A stretch of DNA of 64,000 bases from Verrucomicrobiota bacterium (GCA_023269615.1 JAHFSY010000006.1:75033-139032), one strand, 5' to 3'; shown: positions 10,257 to 19,331, counted from the stretch's first letter. The notes: generated from the sequence alone by a model not told the origin. Numbers and translations are program-made.

Positions 10257-13200
10257 CTACTTTTTTCCGCCGTCGTATTTTTTAAAGAAATCCTCGGCCT
10301 TCATCATCTTGTCGTCGGTGTCCCACTTGGTGTCAATGAACCTGAGCTTCGGCAGATTGCGGAGGGCGTCGACTTTTTTGCATTGGGCGGGGACGGTGAT
10401 TCTCTCGAGGTCCTTGCAGCCGGCCAGCGGGGCGAGGTCCTTGATGTTCGGGCAATCGTGGAGGAGAAGTTCCTTCAAGGGCATTCCACTCAACGCGGAA
10501 AGGTCGGCGGCGGGAACGCCGGAGAGATCGAGGTGGGTGATGAGGGCGTCCTTGAGCGGGCTGAGGTCATTCACATTGGTGCCGGCAAGCAGGAGCCGGG
10601 TCAGTGGCATTCCCTTGAGGGCGGTGATGTTGGACAGGGTGCGGGTGTGATTCAGGTTGAGGGAAATCAGGGGCATTCCCTTGAGCGGGTTGAGATCGCT
10701 GACCAGCGTCGAATTCGCATCCAGGTCGGTGATCGGCATATCCTTGAGCGGCCCGAGATCGCCGAGCCTGCAGCTGGCGATCCACAGCGTGGCGAGTGGC
10801 ATTCCCTTCAGGACGTTGAGATTGGCGATCTGTGTCTGGTTCAAGGTCAGGCTTTTGAGAGGCATGTCCTTGAGGGCGCTGAAATCCCGCGTCTGGACGT
10901 TCTTCAGGCTGAGCGTTTCCAGCGGCATTCCTTTCAAGGCGCCGATGTCGGTGGACGGAATGTTGGCCAGCGAGAGATTTTTCAAGGGCATTCCCTTGAG
11001 GGGGATGAGATCATCCACCTTGCTGTCATCCAGGCAGAGTGTTTCCAGCGACATGCCTTTGAGCGGGTTGAGATCGTGGGCGGGCGATCCCTGGAGCGAA
11101 AGATGGGTGAGGGGCATTCCCTTGAGTGGATTGAGGTCGTTGATTTTGCAGGAGGCCAGGATCAGTTTGGCGATGGGCAGATCCTTTAATGGCGGAAGCT
11201 TCTCGATGGGAAGGCCGGAGAAATCGAGCTGAAGCATTCCACTGGCATCCACATCGATGGAGCGCCCCGCTTTTTGCATCAGCGGCCAGAGGCCCTCCGT
11301 TTCCAGGACGTTACGACAGGCATCCATGTCGAGTTGCTTGTCTTTGCCGACAAGCTGGCGCATGGCGAGCGCCTCGGCGATTCGCTTTTGATTGTTCATG
11401 GCAACCGCCAGGTCGCGAATGCTGGCGGGCAGGAGATCCTTTTTTCCCGGGTTGTCCTTGAGAAGCTTGTCACAAAGGGAGAGGTTTTCCCGCGCCAGCG
11501 CATGGTTGCTGTTGCGCAGGAGCGCCTCGTTGTACGCATCGCGGGCCTCCTTGATGCGGAGCAGGGATTCGAGGATGTTGCCCTTGAGGCAGAGATATTC
11601 GGCCTCGTTGGGGTTGAATACGATGGCGCGGTTGATTTTTTCCAGCGCCTCATCAAATTTCCGCGCTTCAATCTGCAGACGCGCCGAGTCGAAAAAGGCG
11701 ACGGCGTCCCCGGCGGCCAGCTTTCCGGCGGTGGACTTTTTGAGCTCGGCGGCCAGCTTTTCGCTCATCTCGGCTTTCTGTTTTGCGAGCGCAACCTCCT
11801 GTGCCTTGTCGGCTGCCTCCTTGGCCTTGGCGGCAGCTTCCTGCGCCTTCTGGTCCGCGCGTTTTTCAAATTCACTGGCCTTCTGCTTTTCAGTCGCCAC
11901 CTCCTTGGTCTTGGCCTCCACCTCATTGGACTTTTCGGTCACCTCCTTTTTCCTTTCCGCCGCGAGGGTGTCGGCGGCCAGCGCGCGCGCCAGGTTGTCG
12001 TTGGCCTTCTTCTCGTTTGCCCTGGCCTCGGCCTCCTTGTCGCTGGCCTTTCTCTCATTCGCCTGGGCCTTGTCCCTCTCCATGTTGGCCCGTTGGTTGC
12101 TGATCATGAGGGTCCGGATGAAAAAACTGGTGAGCGCCACGACGAGCAGGAAGCCCACGGCGAGAAGCGATGCCTCGGCCTTGTGCCGCTTGATGAGTAG
12201 CGCCAGCTGCTTGAACATCCCCGCGCTCTCCGCCGAGGTGGCAAACCCCCCTTGGTAGGCCCCGATGTCCTTCTGCAAATCCTGGACGGTCTGGTAGCGG
12301 CGGCGGCGGCTCACGGACAGCGCTTTCATCACCACGGCGGAAAGCGAATCTGGAATCACGCGGTCGGGGCAATGTGGAAACTGAAGCGGCGCGCTGCGGT
12401 TGAAGGAGGAGGGCGGCAGGATGGTTCCGTGGCTGATCTTGTGCAGGAGCTCCTCGAGCGTCTCGCCCATCACGGGCGTTTGCAGCGTCAGGATGCTGTA
12501 AAGAATTCCGCCCAGCGCCCAGATGTCGGTGCGCGCGTCAATGTCGTTCAGGCGCCCCTCCGCCTGCTCGGGCGCCATGAAATAGGGGGTGCCGAGAACG
12601 CTGCCCACCATCGTGTGGAATTCGCCTTCCGTGTTCACCACGGCCGCGGCGGCCGGAACAGGATGGGGTGTCGTGCCCTCCCTGGTTCCCAACACCTTGG
12701 CGAGGCCCCAGTCCATGACGAGCACCTCGCCGTACTCCCCGATCATGATGTTTTCCGGCTTCAGGTCGCGGTGGACGACGTGTTTCGAATGGGCGAAAGC
12801 CATCGCGTCGCAGACCTTCTGGTAGATGGTCAGCAAATGGCCAAGGGGATACCGGGCGATCATGGCGGTGTTCCCCTGCAGGATGCCGCCGAGCACATCA
12901 TGCAGGTTGATGCCCCGCACGAATTTCATCGTGTAAAACACGGTGCCGTGCCGGTCGGTCCCCATGTCGTAAATGGGGACGATGGACGGGTGCTCGAGCT
13001 GCCCCGTGATTTTCGCCTCGTTGATGAAGCGCTGGATCTGGTCGCTGCGCGCCTGCGTCTCGCCCAGCATCACCTTCATCGCCACGGTGCGGTTGATGCT
13101 CGCATCGGTGGCCTGGAGGATCGCGCCCATTCCGCCCTGCGCCACCATGCCGCCCACCTCGTAGCGGTTTTCCGACACGCTGAGCGAATGGGTCGCGGCC

Positions 13201-13451
13201 ATGGCCGACACCCCATCGCTGGAGGAGGGCGCAAAGGATTTCAACTTCTGCCCGGTTCGCCGCAACGTTTCCATCTGCCGCAGCCACTCGACATGCTCGG
13301 GGCCGAGCCAGCGTTGCTGCAGAAAATAATCGCAGATCGAAGAGTCCGGATTCCCGGCCATCACCTGCTGGGCCGCGACGACCTGTTCCACGCTCAGCCA
13401 CCCCTGCCGCGCCGCCGTATCAATGAAAAATGCATTCGGACTGGAACTCAT
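10257..13451 (-). CDS. Transmembrane Ser/Thr protein kinase with coiled coil, TPR and leucine-rich repeats
   Basis: A 1064-residue protein. Residues 1-90 form a helical N-terminal region. The Hanks-type kinase (about 97-400) has a glycine loop at 103-112, VAMK lysine at 126, HRDLKPEN at 227-234, DWG (in place of DFG) at 247-249 and APE at 293-295, so it should be active. One membrane helix (about 428-447) follows, then a Lys/Glu/Ala coiled coil (about 452-580), a TPR-like part (about 590-660) and about 13 leucine-rich repeats of 21-22 residues with the core LxxLKGMPL (about 740-1020). The kinase should be cytoplasmic and the C-terminal part exported, suggesting a sensor or adhesion role. No partner gene is adjacent. 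Such kinases are frequent in Planctomycetes and Verrucomicrobia. Confidence 0.9.
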   Translation of the reverse strand: MSSSPNAFFIDTAARQGWLSVEQVVAAQQVMAGNPDSSICDYFLQQRWLGPEHVEWLRQMETLRRTGQKLKSFAPSSSDGVSAMAATHSLSVSENRYEVGGMVAQGGMGAILQATDASINRTVAMKVMLGETQARSDQIQRFINEAKITGQLEHPSIVPIYDMGTDRHGTVFYTMKFVRGINLHDVLGGILQGNTAMIARYPLGHLLTIYQKVCDAMAFAHSKHVVHRDLKPENIMIGEYGEVLVMDWGLAKVLGTREGTTPHPVPAAAAVVNTEGEFHTMVGSVLGTPYFMAPEQAEGRLNDIDARTDIWALGGILYSILTLQTPVMGETLEELLHKISHGTILPPSSFNRSAPLQFPHCPDRVIPDSLSAVVMKALSVSRRRRYQTVQDLQKDIGAYQGGFATSAESAGMFKQLALLIKRHKAEASLLAVGFLLVVALTSFFIRTLMISNQRANMERDKAQANERKASDKEAEARANEKKANDNLARALAADTLAAERKKEVTEKSNEVEAKTKEVATEKQKASEFEKRADQKAQEAAAKAKEAADKAQEVALAKQKAEMSEKLAAELKKSTAGKLAAGDAVAFFDSARLQIEARKFDEALEKINRAIVFNPNEAEYLCLKGNILESLLRIKEARDAYNEALLRNSNHALARENLSLCDKLLKDNPGKKDLLPASIRDLAVAMNNQKRIAEALAMRQLVGKDKQLDMDACRNVLETEGLWPLMQKAGRSIDVDASGMLQLDFSGLPIEKLPPLKDLPIAKLILASCKINDLNPLKGMPLTHLSLQGSPAHDLNPLKGMSLETLCLDDSKVDDLIPLKGMPLKNLSLANIPSTDIGALKGMPLETLSLKNVQTRDFSALKDMPLKSLTLNQTQIANLNVLKGMPLATLWIASCRLGDLGPLKDMPITDLDANSTLVSDLNPLKGMPLISLNLNHTRTLSNITALKGMPLTRLLLAGTNVNDLSPLKDALITHLDLSGVPAADLSALSGMPLKELLLHDCPNIKDLAPLAGCKDLERITVPAQCKKVDALRNLPKLRFIDTKWDTDDKMMKAEDFFKKYDGGKK

Positions 13452-13560
13452 TCGTGAACCATCCTAACCCGACACGGGGCGCGAGACAATGCGGAAGCAA
13501 GTCAGAAACGTAGCCGCGTTCGCCAGAACGCGGAGGGAGCAAGGGTCCGGCCCCGCTGTC

Positions 13561-13632
13561 AGAGCGTGTTCAGAAAATAGCCACATCGTGGCAGGGACGG
13601 ACCGCCCTACCACCAGAAGGGCAACTTGCTTT
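13561..13632. repeat. Truncated copy of the GAGCGTGT... element
   Basis: The order AGAGCGTGTT-CAGAAAAT, GGCAGGGACGGACCG, CCCTACCA and GGGCAACTTGCTTT follows the element at 10074-10194, but the GC-palindromic centre and the right terminal repeat are missing. Next to it, 13502-13533 (GTCAGAAACGTAGCCGCG...) belongs to another repeat family with an inverted copy at 37641-37672. The space between the kinase start and the HigA gene (280 bases) otherwise holds nothing I recognise. Confidence 0.65.
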
Positions 13633-13731
13633 TCCTTCTTCCCGCTGATGGGACAATCATTCGAGGAATCGACAATATTAATGCCATACGTTAATGTTTC
13701 TTGAGAATTAAAGATTCCCTCAGATCTTCTC

Positions 13732-14127
13732 ATGAGCAAAATTAAAACACTCCCACCCGTTCACCCGGGCGAAGTCCTGGGCGAGGAATTTCTCAAGCCG
13801 ATGAATCTCACGGCGTATCGTTTGTCGCATAACATCGGGGTGCCGCCGATCCGCATCAGCGAGATTCTGCACGGAAAGAGGGCTGTGAGCGCCGACACGG
13901 CTTTCCGCCTGGCGCTTTACTTTGGAACCTCACCCGGGTTCTGGATGAACCTGCAGAGCCAGTACGATCTGGAGGTGACCCTTTCAAAAATGACAGCCAG
14001 GTCTCACAGGCTCAGGGCGATTTTCGAAGGCGGGGTTTCCTGCCGCAAGGGGATGCTTCCTTCAGACCGAAATGTAGCGCTGGCCTTTTTTCGCGGACGG
14101 GGAGCGAAGACGCTCAAGGCGGCATGA
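13732..14127 (+). CDS. HigA-family antitoxin without an adjacent toxin
   Basis: 131 residues with the XRE helix-turn-helix typical of HigA: HPGEVLGEEFLKPMNLTAYRL..., then IGVPPIRISEILHGKRAVSADTAFRLALYFGTSPGFWMNLQ, ending normally near residue 95. The last 35 residues (basic, RSHRLRAIFEGG...) are longer than usual and do not resemble the family. HigA represses its own operon and neutralises the HigB mRNA interferase, whose gene should lie directly upstream; there is only repeat DNA there, so this is an orphan. Its stop overlaps the next gene's start (ATGA), an unusual coupling. Confidence 0.85.
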   Translation: MSKIKTLPPVHPGEVLGEEFLKPMNLTAYRLSHNIGVPPIRISEILHGKRAVSADTAFRLALYFGTSPGFWMNLQSQYDLEVTLSKMTARSHRLRAIFEGGVSCRKGMLPSDRNVALAFFRGRGAKTLKAA

Positions 14128-15023
14128 AGACAAGCAGGATCTGGAAACGTACAATGGCAGGGAGGTTGATGGTCGTGATGTTTGTTTGTCTCGTTGTCAG
14201 CCTCGAGATCACGCAAGGGCAGGAAGCCAAAATAGATGGAACGCACGCAGGTGGGAAGCTGGTTCATCAACTCAAGTTCGTCACTTACAATGTGCTCGCT
14301 GACAGCGATCAGGCAGAACAGCGTGTTCCCGCGCTGATGAAAATCCTGCGCGAAAGCCGGGCCGATGTCATCGCCCTGCAGGAAGTTGCTCCATGGTTTG
14401 TGCAAATGCTGCGGAAAGAGGAATGGGTGCGCGACTTTCATGTGGAGGATGGCGGCAGCACGTCGTTATTTGCTCGGGAATTTCTGATCCTCTCACGCTT
14501 TCCGATCGAGGCTCCGCGCTACTACGATTTGGCAGGCTCGACGGGGCGGGGAGTCCTGATTGCCAGAATCAAGGCTCCGGGTTTTCCATTTGAAATCGCA
14601 ACCGTGCATCTCGAGAGTCCACTCGAGGCCGGTGAAGTAAGGTCCCGACAGCTCGACCGCGTCTTTGAATTGCTCAAGAATCATGAAGACGCAGTTTTCC
14701 TGGGCGATTTCAATTTTGGAGACGCCGAGAAGCCGGACACCGCTCATCTCAGTCCGACATTTCAAGATGTGTGGAAAACGCTTTTCCCGGATGATCCCGG
14801 GTACACGTGGAACATTGAAAAGAGCGGAATTGCGAGAAGGAGTTCCTTTCCTGCAGAGAAGAGCCGTCGCCTGGACAGGATCCTCGTGCGATTCAAGAAA
14901 TGGAAGGCGGAGAGCGCTGCCATCCTCGGAGACAAGCCGGTGGTGGAGGGACAAGACGACGTTTTTCCATCCGATCACTTCGGCTTGACGGCCACGGTTC
15001 GCCGGGAAGCGGACCAGGAATAG
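14124..15023 (+). CDS. Exported endonuclease/exonuclease/phosphatase-family protein
   Basis: 299 residues with an N-terminal hydrophobic segment (about 12-32) that looks like a signal peptide or anchor. The EEP fold is shown by TYNVLADSDQ, the LQEV metal-binding motif, a central H in TVHLES, GDFNFGD and the final SDHFGL. These are the residues that bind the divalent metal and act in phosphodiester cleavage. The substrate could be nucleic acid, a phospholipid or a sugar phosphate. Its ATG overlaps the stop of the HigA-like gene, so both are probably made from one transcript, which would place it under HigA autoregulation. Confidence 0.82.
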   Translation: MKTSRIWKRTMAGRLMVVMFVCLVVSLEITQGQEAKIDGTHAGGKLVHQLKFVTYNVLADSDQAEQRVPALMKILRESRADVIALQEVAPWFVQMLRKEEWVRDFHVEDGGSTSLFAREFLILSRFPIEAPRYYDLAGSTGRGVLIARIKAPGFPFEIATVHLESPLEAGEVRSRQLDRVFELLKNHEDAVFLGDFNFGDAEKPDTAHLSPTFQDVWKTLFPDDPGYTWNIEKSGIARRSSFPAEKSRRLDRILVRFKKWKAESAAILGDKPVVEGQDDVFPSDHFGLTATVRREADQE

Positions 15024-15054
15024 GGATCCACCGTCATTCCGCCACAATCACAAT

Positions 15055-15810
15055 TTATTTTTTCAAACCATACCCGCATTCACTTCCGCCGGAGACGGGG
15101 ACCACGGCGCCGGTCATGAAGGAGGCTGCGGGTGACGCAAGGAACACGGCGACGGAGGCAATTTCTTCCGGCCTGGCCGTGTAGCCGAGATGATTCACCC
15201 GCTTGCGGTATTCCACCACCTTTTTTGGATCGCGGCTTTTCCGGATCAGGCGGTCCACGGCGGGCGTGAGCACGCTCGAGGGGCAGATGGCGTTGCAGCG
15301 GATCCTGTCGGCCCCGTAATCAATCGCCATCGCCTGGGTCAGGGCATTGACGGCGCCCTTGGTTGCCGAATAGATCGCGTGGGATTGCTCGCCATGGACG
15401 CCGGCCATGGAGGACATGTTGAGAATGCTCCCCTTCGACCGTCGAAGGTGCGGATACGCATATTTGCAGCAGAGAAAAACCGCGCGCAGGTTCACCGCAA
15501 CGAGACGGTCGAAATCCGCTGCAGTGGTCTTGTGAACCGGCAGGAGAGGCGGAATGAGTGCCGCGTTGTTGAGCAGCACGTCCAGCGAGCCAAAGGTCCG
15601 CACGGTGAAAGCAACGAGTTCCCGGATCGCCTTCTCATCCTGCAGGTCGGCGCGGAGAAAACGGCAGCGTGCGTTTTTTTGAAATCCGCCCGATGCAATG
15701 TCCGTCGCGACCACCGATGCGCCGGCGCCAAGAAAAGCGCGAACGCATGCGCGACCGATTCCACCGGAAGCGCCCGTGATGAGAAGCGTGGATTTTCGGA
15801 GGGGTTTCAT
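15055..15810 (-). CDS. Short-chain dehydrogenase/reductase
   Basis: 251 residues of the classical SDR fold: the NAD(P)-binding GASGGIG at residues 13-19, an acidic residue after the second strand (VVATDIA, favouring NAD), NNAA, the catalytic Ser in NMSSMAG, and the active-site pair YSATK. The C-terminus has the usual PAASFMTGAVVPVSGG. It lies at the downstream end of the minus-strand catabolic cluster reaching back to the GntR gene. The presence of two SDRs with a lactonase and a dehydratase fits a non-phosphorylating sugar or sugar-acid oxidation route, but the substrate cannot be read. Confidence 0.88.
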   Translation of the reverse strand: MKPLRKSTLLITGASGGIGRACVRAFLGAGASVVATDIASGGFQKNARCRFLRADLQDEKAIRELVAFTVRTFGSLDVLLNNAALIPPLLPVHKTTAADFDRLVAVNLRAVFLCCKYAYPHLRRSKGSILNMSSMAGVHGEQSHAIYSATKGAVNALTQAMAIDYGADRIRCNAICPSSVLTPAVDRLIRKSRDPKKVVEYRKRVNHLGYTARPEEIASVAVFLASPAASFMTGAVVPVSGGSECGYGLKK

Positions 15811-15819
15811 TTCCTTTGA

Positions 15820-16116
15820 TCACGTTTTGATTCTGTTCTTCCAATAGCCAGGTTCCCTCGCGCAGTGCATGACCGCGATGATGTAAATGAAACCGTCCTC
15901 GACCGAGTAAAGAAGCGCGTAAGGAAACACGTGGACGAGAGATCGTCGAATATCGCCGTCAAATTTTCGGGCGCGTTCCGGAGAATCGCAGGCATGCTGG
16001 ATGGCGCTCGCGACGGCGTCAATGAACCTGAGGCCAAGGCCATGCTGGCACGCGGAGTAATGCGCGGCGGCCTCGTCATACTCAGCGAGGGCCTCCGGGT
16101 GAAAATCATAGGTCAT
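15820..16116 (-). CDS. RelE/ParE-family toxin
   Basis: 98 residues from ATG 16116. The sequence YDFHPEALAEYDEAAAHY..., then FPYALLYSVEDGFIYIIAVMHCAREPGYWKNR, shows the RelE/ParE core: an N-terminal helix pair, central basic residues RRSLVHVFPY, and the C-terminal strand with H-x-x-R-x-P-x-Y/F-W. The start overlaps the antitoxin stop (ATGA), the normal antitoxin-first order. RelE enzymes cleave mRNA on ribosomes while ParE toxins poison gyrase; which applies is not decidable by eye. A related toxin lies at 35399. Confidence 0.85.
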   Translation of the reverse strand: MTYDFHPEALAEYDEAAAHYSACQHGLGLRFIDAVASAIQHACDSPERARKFDGDIRRSLVHVFPYALLYSVEDGFIYIIAVMHCAREPGYWKNRIKT

Positions 16117-16346
16117 CCACCGTACTTCTTTCGGAGCGAGGCAATTGCTTCGGCGCCCGGGATTGCTTTCACCGCGCCGGATCGAAGTTCCCGCAAGCGC
16201 CGGTTCGCCTCGGAAATCCACAGATTGTGGATGTATCCATCCTCGGCAGGATCAAGACTTTCCACGAGACGGTCGGCAAGGAGGGCGCGGGCTTCGCTTG
16301 GCAGCGCAAGCGCTTCTTCCGCAATATCCTCAACTTTCATGGCCAT
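16113..16346 (-). CDS. Addiction-module antitoxin (PF09720-like)
   Basis: 77 residues from ATG 16346, or 75 from the second ATG at 16340. The pattern VEDIAEEALALPSEARALLADRLVESLDP..., then NRRLRELRSGAVKAIPGAEA, is that of the short unstable antitoxins paired with RelE toxins: helical, with a central LP-x-x-R-x-x-LA-x-x-LLxSL and a C-terminal GxxxxxxxxEV/EA. It overlaps the toxin start by 4 bases. Its start also overlaps the last 17 bases of the MlrC gene, so the pair may be transcribed with the catabolic operon as well as from its own promoter. Confidence 0.85.
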   Translation of the reverse strand: MAMKVEDIAEEALALPSEARALLADRLVESLDPAEDGYIHNLWISEANRRLRELRSGAVKAIPGAEAIASLRKKYGG

Positions 16347-17904
16347 GCTTGAAACTACCAAGAACGCCGTGAGTTCGCAAGCGCGGGTTGCGGCTTGCCG
16401 AGCGATCATCTGTCGGACGTTCGGAGAATTCATCAAACGGATACATGGGGCGGGGGATGTGTTTGAATGGAAGGGCACGCATGTCCATCGGGGTTGGGCC
16501 CGGCAGGTCGAGGACGAAGAATCCCTTCATCAGATCGTTGTATCCAAAACGAAAATTCATCATGTTTTTGACGCCGACAAATTTTGCCTGTCGCGGATCC
16601 ATTCCTGCGGCCGTGTATTGTTCATACGCCCAATCGTACGTGGGGCGGGTCATGATGAGCAGTTGAAGATTTCCGATGGCGATCACCACGGATGATCCCA
16701 TGGAGGCCGATGTTCCGCCCAGGATTCCGCCTGCGTAACGGAATTTTCCGTCGATTTTCGACTGGAGCACGCCGGAGATTTTCAATGGTTTGCCCCACAT
16801 GGGCGCAAGTTTGTGGCCGACTTCCAACGTCACTTTGTCCCCGATGCGCCTGTCGTTGCATGCGCGTACAGCTTCCGGATCCACCACCATCGCGAGACAG
16901 CGTTCGGTGACATCCATCTTGATCAATCCGCGAACAAGGCCGATTCCGTCGCCCGCCGCGCCTCCGCCCGTGGTGTCCGCTGCATCGAGCAGGAGAACCG
17001 GGCCGCCCTCGATTTGTCGTCCTCGTTTCACAGCTTCAGAGACTGAAATGGTTTCCGTGATGAATTCCTTTCGCAGGGACCAGAATTCTTTCGCAAGACG
17101 CTTTGCATGAAATTCCGCCAACTCCGCATCGCCATCTGCGATCACGAGGGTGGTGCATCCGATTTCGGGAACATCCAGATAGGAACCGACGAGGAAAACC
17201 GAGGTGGAAAGAATGCCGGGTTGATGCTCAAGGTCTTTCGCGTGGCGCATTAATCGCGCGTAGGGCCCTTCACCGGAAGTGGAGGCGTTGAACGCCGTCA
17301 GCAGCATCGGAAGATTGGCCCGCGCCATCACGGGTTTAATTTTGTGGCGGATCGTTCGCAGGAGAAGGGATGTGGCCCGCGCGCCGGTCTGCTTTGCGTC
17401 GTCGTGGGGATAATGCTCGTACCCGACGATGAGGTCGGTTTTCTCGACCATGCGGCGTGTCACATTTCCGTGCAGGTCGAGTGTCATGGCCACCGGCACA
17501 CCCGGTCCCACGATGACGCGCACGGCTTCCGCAAGATCGCCTTCCGGATCATCCTCGTTTTCCGCGGCCAACGAGCCGTGACAGGAAAGAACGACGCCGT
17601 CCACCGGTCCTGCAGTCCGAAGCCGTTTGAGCATTTCCGCGCGGAGCCATGCCCATGCGTCGCGCGCAAGCGGGCCGGACGAGTTTCCGCGCGCGGCAAT
17701 CAGCGGCACGATTTCCACGTTTCCATCCTTCTGACACGCGTCGAGAATGCCGCCGATCTCGGTGTCACTACCGTCCAGCTTCAGAAGCGCATCGCCCTCG
17801 TGCAGATATCCCGTGGCCCGGAAAAAGCCGAGGCCGCAGCCCGATGGCACGAAGTGGTTGGACTCCGCGGAGATCTGCCCGACGGCGATGCGAAGCGCGC
17901 TCAT
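16330..17904 (-). CDS. M81-family metallopeptidase (MlrC/microcystinase-like)
   Basis: A 524-residue protein. Family features are the start RIAVGQISAESNHFVPSG, DGVVLSCHGSL, TLDLHGNVT, the metal-ligand region VGYEHYPHDDAKQTG, and DAADTTGGGAAGDG where the family has a D-x-x-D/N-x-GGG-x-x-GD loop. MlrC acts in microcystin degradation, but most members of this family occur in sugar or amino-acid catabolic clusters with unknown substrates. It lies between the enolase-superfamily dehydratase and the toxin pair. The C-terminal 20 residues read over the antitoxin start and may be variable. Confidence 0.85.
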   Translation of the reverse strand: MSALRIAVGQISAESNHFVPSGCGLGFFRATGYLHEGDALLKLDGSDTEIGGILDACQKDGNVEIVPLIAARGNSSGPLARDAWAWLRAEMLKRLRTAGPVDGVVLSCHGSLAAENEDDPEGDLAEAVRVIVGPGVPVAMTLDLHGNVTRRMVEKTDLIVGYEHYPHDDAKQTGARATSLLLRTIRHKIKPVMARANLPMLLTAFNASTSGEGPYARLMRHAKDLEHQPGILSTSVFLVGSYLDVPEIGCTTLVIADGDAELAEFHAKRLAKEFWSLRKEFITETISVSEAVKRGRQIEGGPVLLLDAADTTGGGAAGDGIGLVRGLIKMDVTERCLAMVVDPEAVRACNDRRIGDKVTLEVGHKLAPMWGKPLKISGVLQSKIDGKFRYAGGILGGTSASMGSSVVIAIGNLQLLIMTRPTYDWAYEQYTAAGMDPRQAKFVGVKNMMNFRFGYNDLMKGFFVLDLPGPTPMDMRALPFKHIPRPMYPFDEFSERPTDDRSASRNPRLRTHGVLGSFKHGHES

Positions 17905-17949
17905 GCGTTTGATTTTGCCCTGCTCCGCCGAAGTGCTTCGCGGTGGCGA

Positions 17950-18011
17950 GTAGGAGCCGCTGTCAGCGGCGATTCGGACGCCCCGCGGTCGCCGCTGGCA
18001 GCGGCTCCTAC
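17950..18011. repeat. Palindromic repeat, GTAGGAGCCGCTG family
   Basis: Arms at 17950-17972 and 17989-18011 match at 22 of 23 positions and would form a strong hairpin with a 16-base loop. The same unit occurs at 6606-6678 and 34998-35070. It occupies the space between the MlrC gene and the dehydratase gene. It may act as a transcription terminator or processing site; no T-run follows. Confidence 0.85.
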
Positions 18012-18069
18012 AAGACGTGAAGGTGGATAAAGCCGGTTGGAGCGATGTTTCACGGAGAATCTGGGACTG

Positions 18070-19260
18070 TTACGTTGCGTCTACGTAAGCCGGCGCAGGC
18101 GTGAATGACCCCTTTCCGAATGCCATGTCGGAATAAAGCCCGTTCTCCAGTTGGGTGAAGGCGTTGATGCGCAGGCGGTCCACGACGGATTGGACGAGTT
18201 CGATGCCGAAGCCGGGCTTGTCGCTGAGGCGGATTTCTCCATCGACGACTTTGAATGGTTCCGCGAGGAGTTCCTCGACCATGGGGTTGCCGGTCTGGTC
18301 AATCTCGACGGTCAGGCCGTTCGGGAGGGCGGACACCACGTGAGCGTTGGCCACCACCGCCACGGCATCGCTCCATGAATGCGTGGCGATCGGGATGTCA
18401 TGTCGCGCGGCGAGTTGCCCGATGCGCCATGTCTCGGTGACGCCACCCGAGCGGCTCACGTCCGGCTGCGCGATGTCAATGACCCGGCCCTCGATCCATT
18501 CGCGGAATCCCTGGACGCCAAATTCGTTTTCGCCCGCCGCGAGCCGCACGCCGATGGTCCCGCGTAGTTTGCGAAAGGAATCGATTTGTTCCGGTGGAAA
18601 AGGCTCCTCGAACCAGAAAACTTTTTGTTCCGCGAGAAATTTTCCAAACTGGCGCGCGCCCTCCTCGCTGTAGCGCATCGAGCCGTCCACCATGAAATCG
18701 CAATCGGGACCGATCGCCTTGCGCACGGCAAGCACGCAGGCGCGGTCAACATCGGGGCTGCGTCCCATCCTCATTTTCATCCGGCGAAATCCGCGGGCGA
18801 CATAACCCGCCGCCTCCTCCGCCAGTTCGGAAGGCTCGCGCCAGAGCAGCGCGCTGGCGTAGGCGGGACACGTTGTCCGTTTGCCGCCCAGCAGCGAGTA
18901 AACCGGCTTTCCTTTTGATTGCCCGCGCAAATCCCAGAACGCGGTGTCGAGAGCGCCCAGGGCCGTCATCACCGCCCCCTTGCGCCCATACCATCGCGTG
19001 AGGCGGTACATCTGGTCCCACAGGTTTTCAACTTCGCAAGGGTCTTCGCCGATGAGAAAGGGTTCGAGTTGCTGTTTGATGACAATCTCGGCGAGCGCGG
19101 GATGCGTGTAGGCCGACCCGTGTCCCACGTGTCCATCATTCGTGTGCACGAGCACGAGCGTTGTCAGACGTCCCTGGCAGACCCCGCCGGCATAGCGGAA
19201 TCCCCGTCGTCCGGGGTAGTCGTATTTCAGGTGAATCACTTCGATGCGGTCAATTTTCAT
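18070..19260 (-). CDS. Enolase-superfamily sugar-acid dehydratase (mandelate racemase subgroup)
   Basis: 396 residues. The N-terminal capping domain is followed by a TIM barrel. Likely active-site elements are KMR in FRRMKMRMG (the KxK/KxR position on strand 2), metal ligands Asp in FMVDGSM, Glu in FWFEEPF and Glu in AAGENEFG, an Asp in IDIAQPDVSRSGG, and the general base His in IATHSW. This pattern fits acid-sugar dehydratases such as rhamnonate, fuconate or galactonate dehydratase, which form 2-keto-3-deoxy acids. The neighbouring SDRs and lactonase support this use. Exact substrate unknown. Confidence 0.85.
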   Translation of the reverse strand: MKIDRIEVIHLKYDYPGRRGFRYAGGVCQGRLTTLVLVHTNDGHVGHGSAYTHPALAEIVIKQQLEPFLIGEDPCEVENLWDQMYRLTRWYGRKGAVMTALGALDTAFWDLRGQSKGKPVYSLLGGKRTTCPAYASALLWREPSELAEEAAGYVARGFRRMKMRMGRSPDVDRACVLAVRKAIGPDCDFMVDGSMRYSEEGARQFGKFLAEQKVFWFEEPFPPEQIDSFRKLRGTIGVRLAAGENEFGVQGFREWIEGRVIDIAQPDVSRSGGVTETWRIGQLAARHDIPIATHSWSDAVAVVANAHVVSALPNGLTVEIDQTGNPMVEELLAEPFKVVDGEIRLSDKPGFGIELVQSVVDRLRINAFTQLENGLYSDMAFGKGSFTPAPAYVDAT

Positions 19261-19331
19261 GAGTTCGATACGGTTTCAGTGAGGTTGGATCCTTGCCCAC
19301 CACTCTGGAAAGGCCCTTTGTCCCATGGAAA

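Noticed and set aside
10440..11180. Regularly spaced repeats of about 63 bases, at first sight CRISPR-like
   Set aside because: They are in frame and encode the leucine-rich repeats of the kinase; unit-to-unit divergence and lack of spacers exclude a CRISPR array.
12252..13457. A 401-codon plus-strand frame antisense to the kinase domain
   Set aside because: Shadow of the kinase gene; no family pattern.
13464..13739. A 91-codon minus-strand frame upstream of the HigA gene
   Set aside because: Made up of repeat-family sequence on the opposite strand; no protein pattern, and not a HigB.
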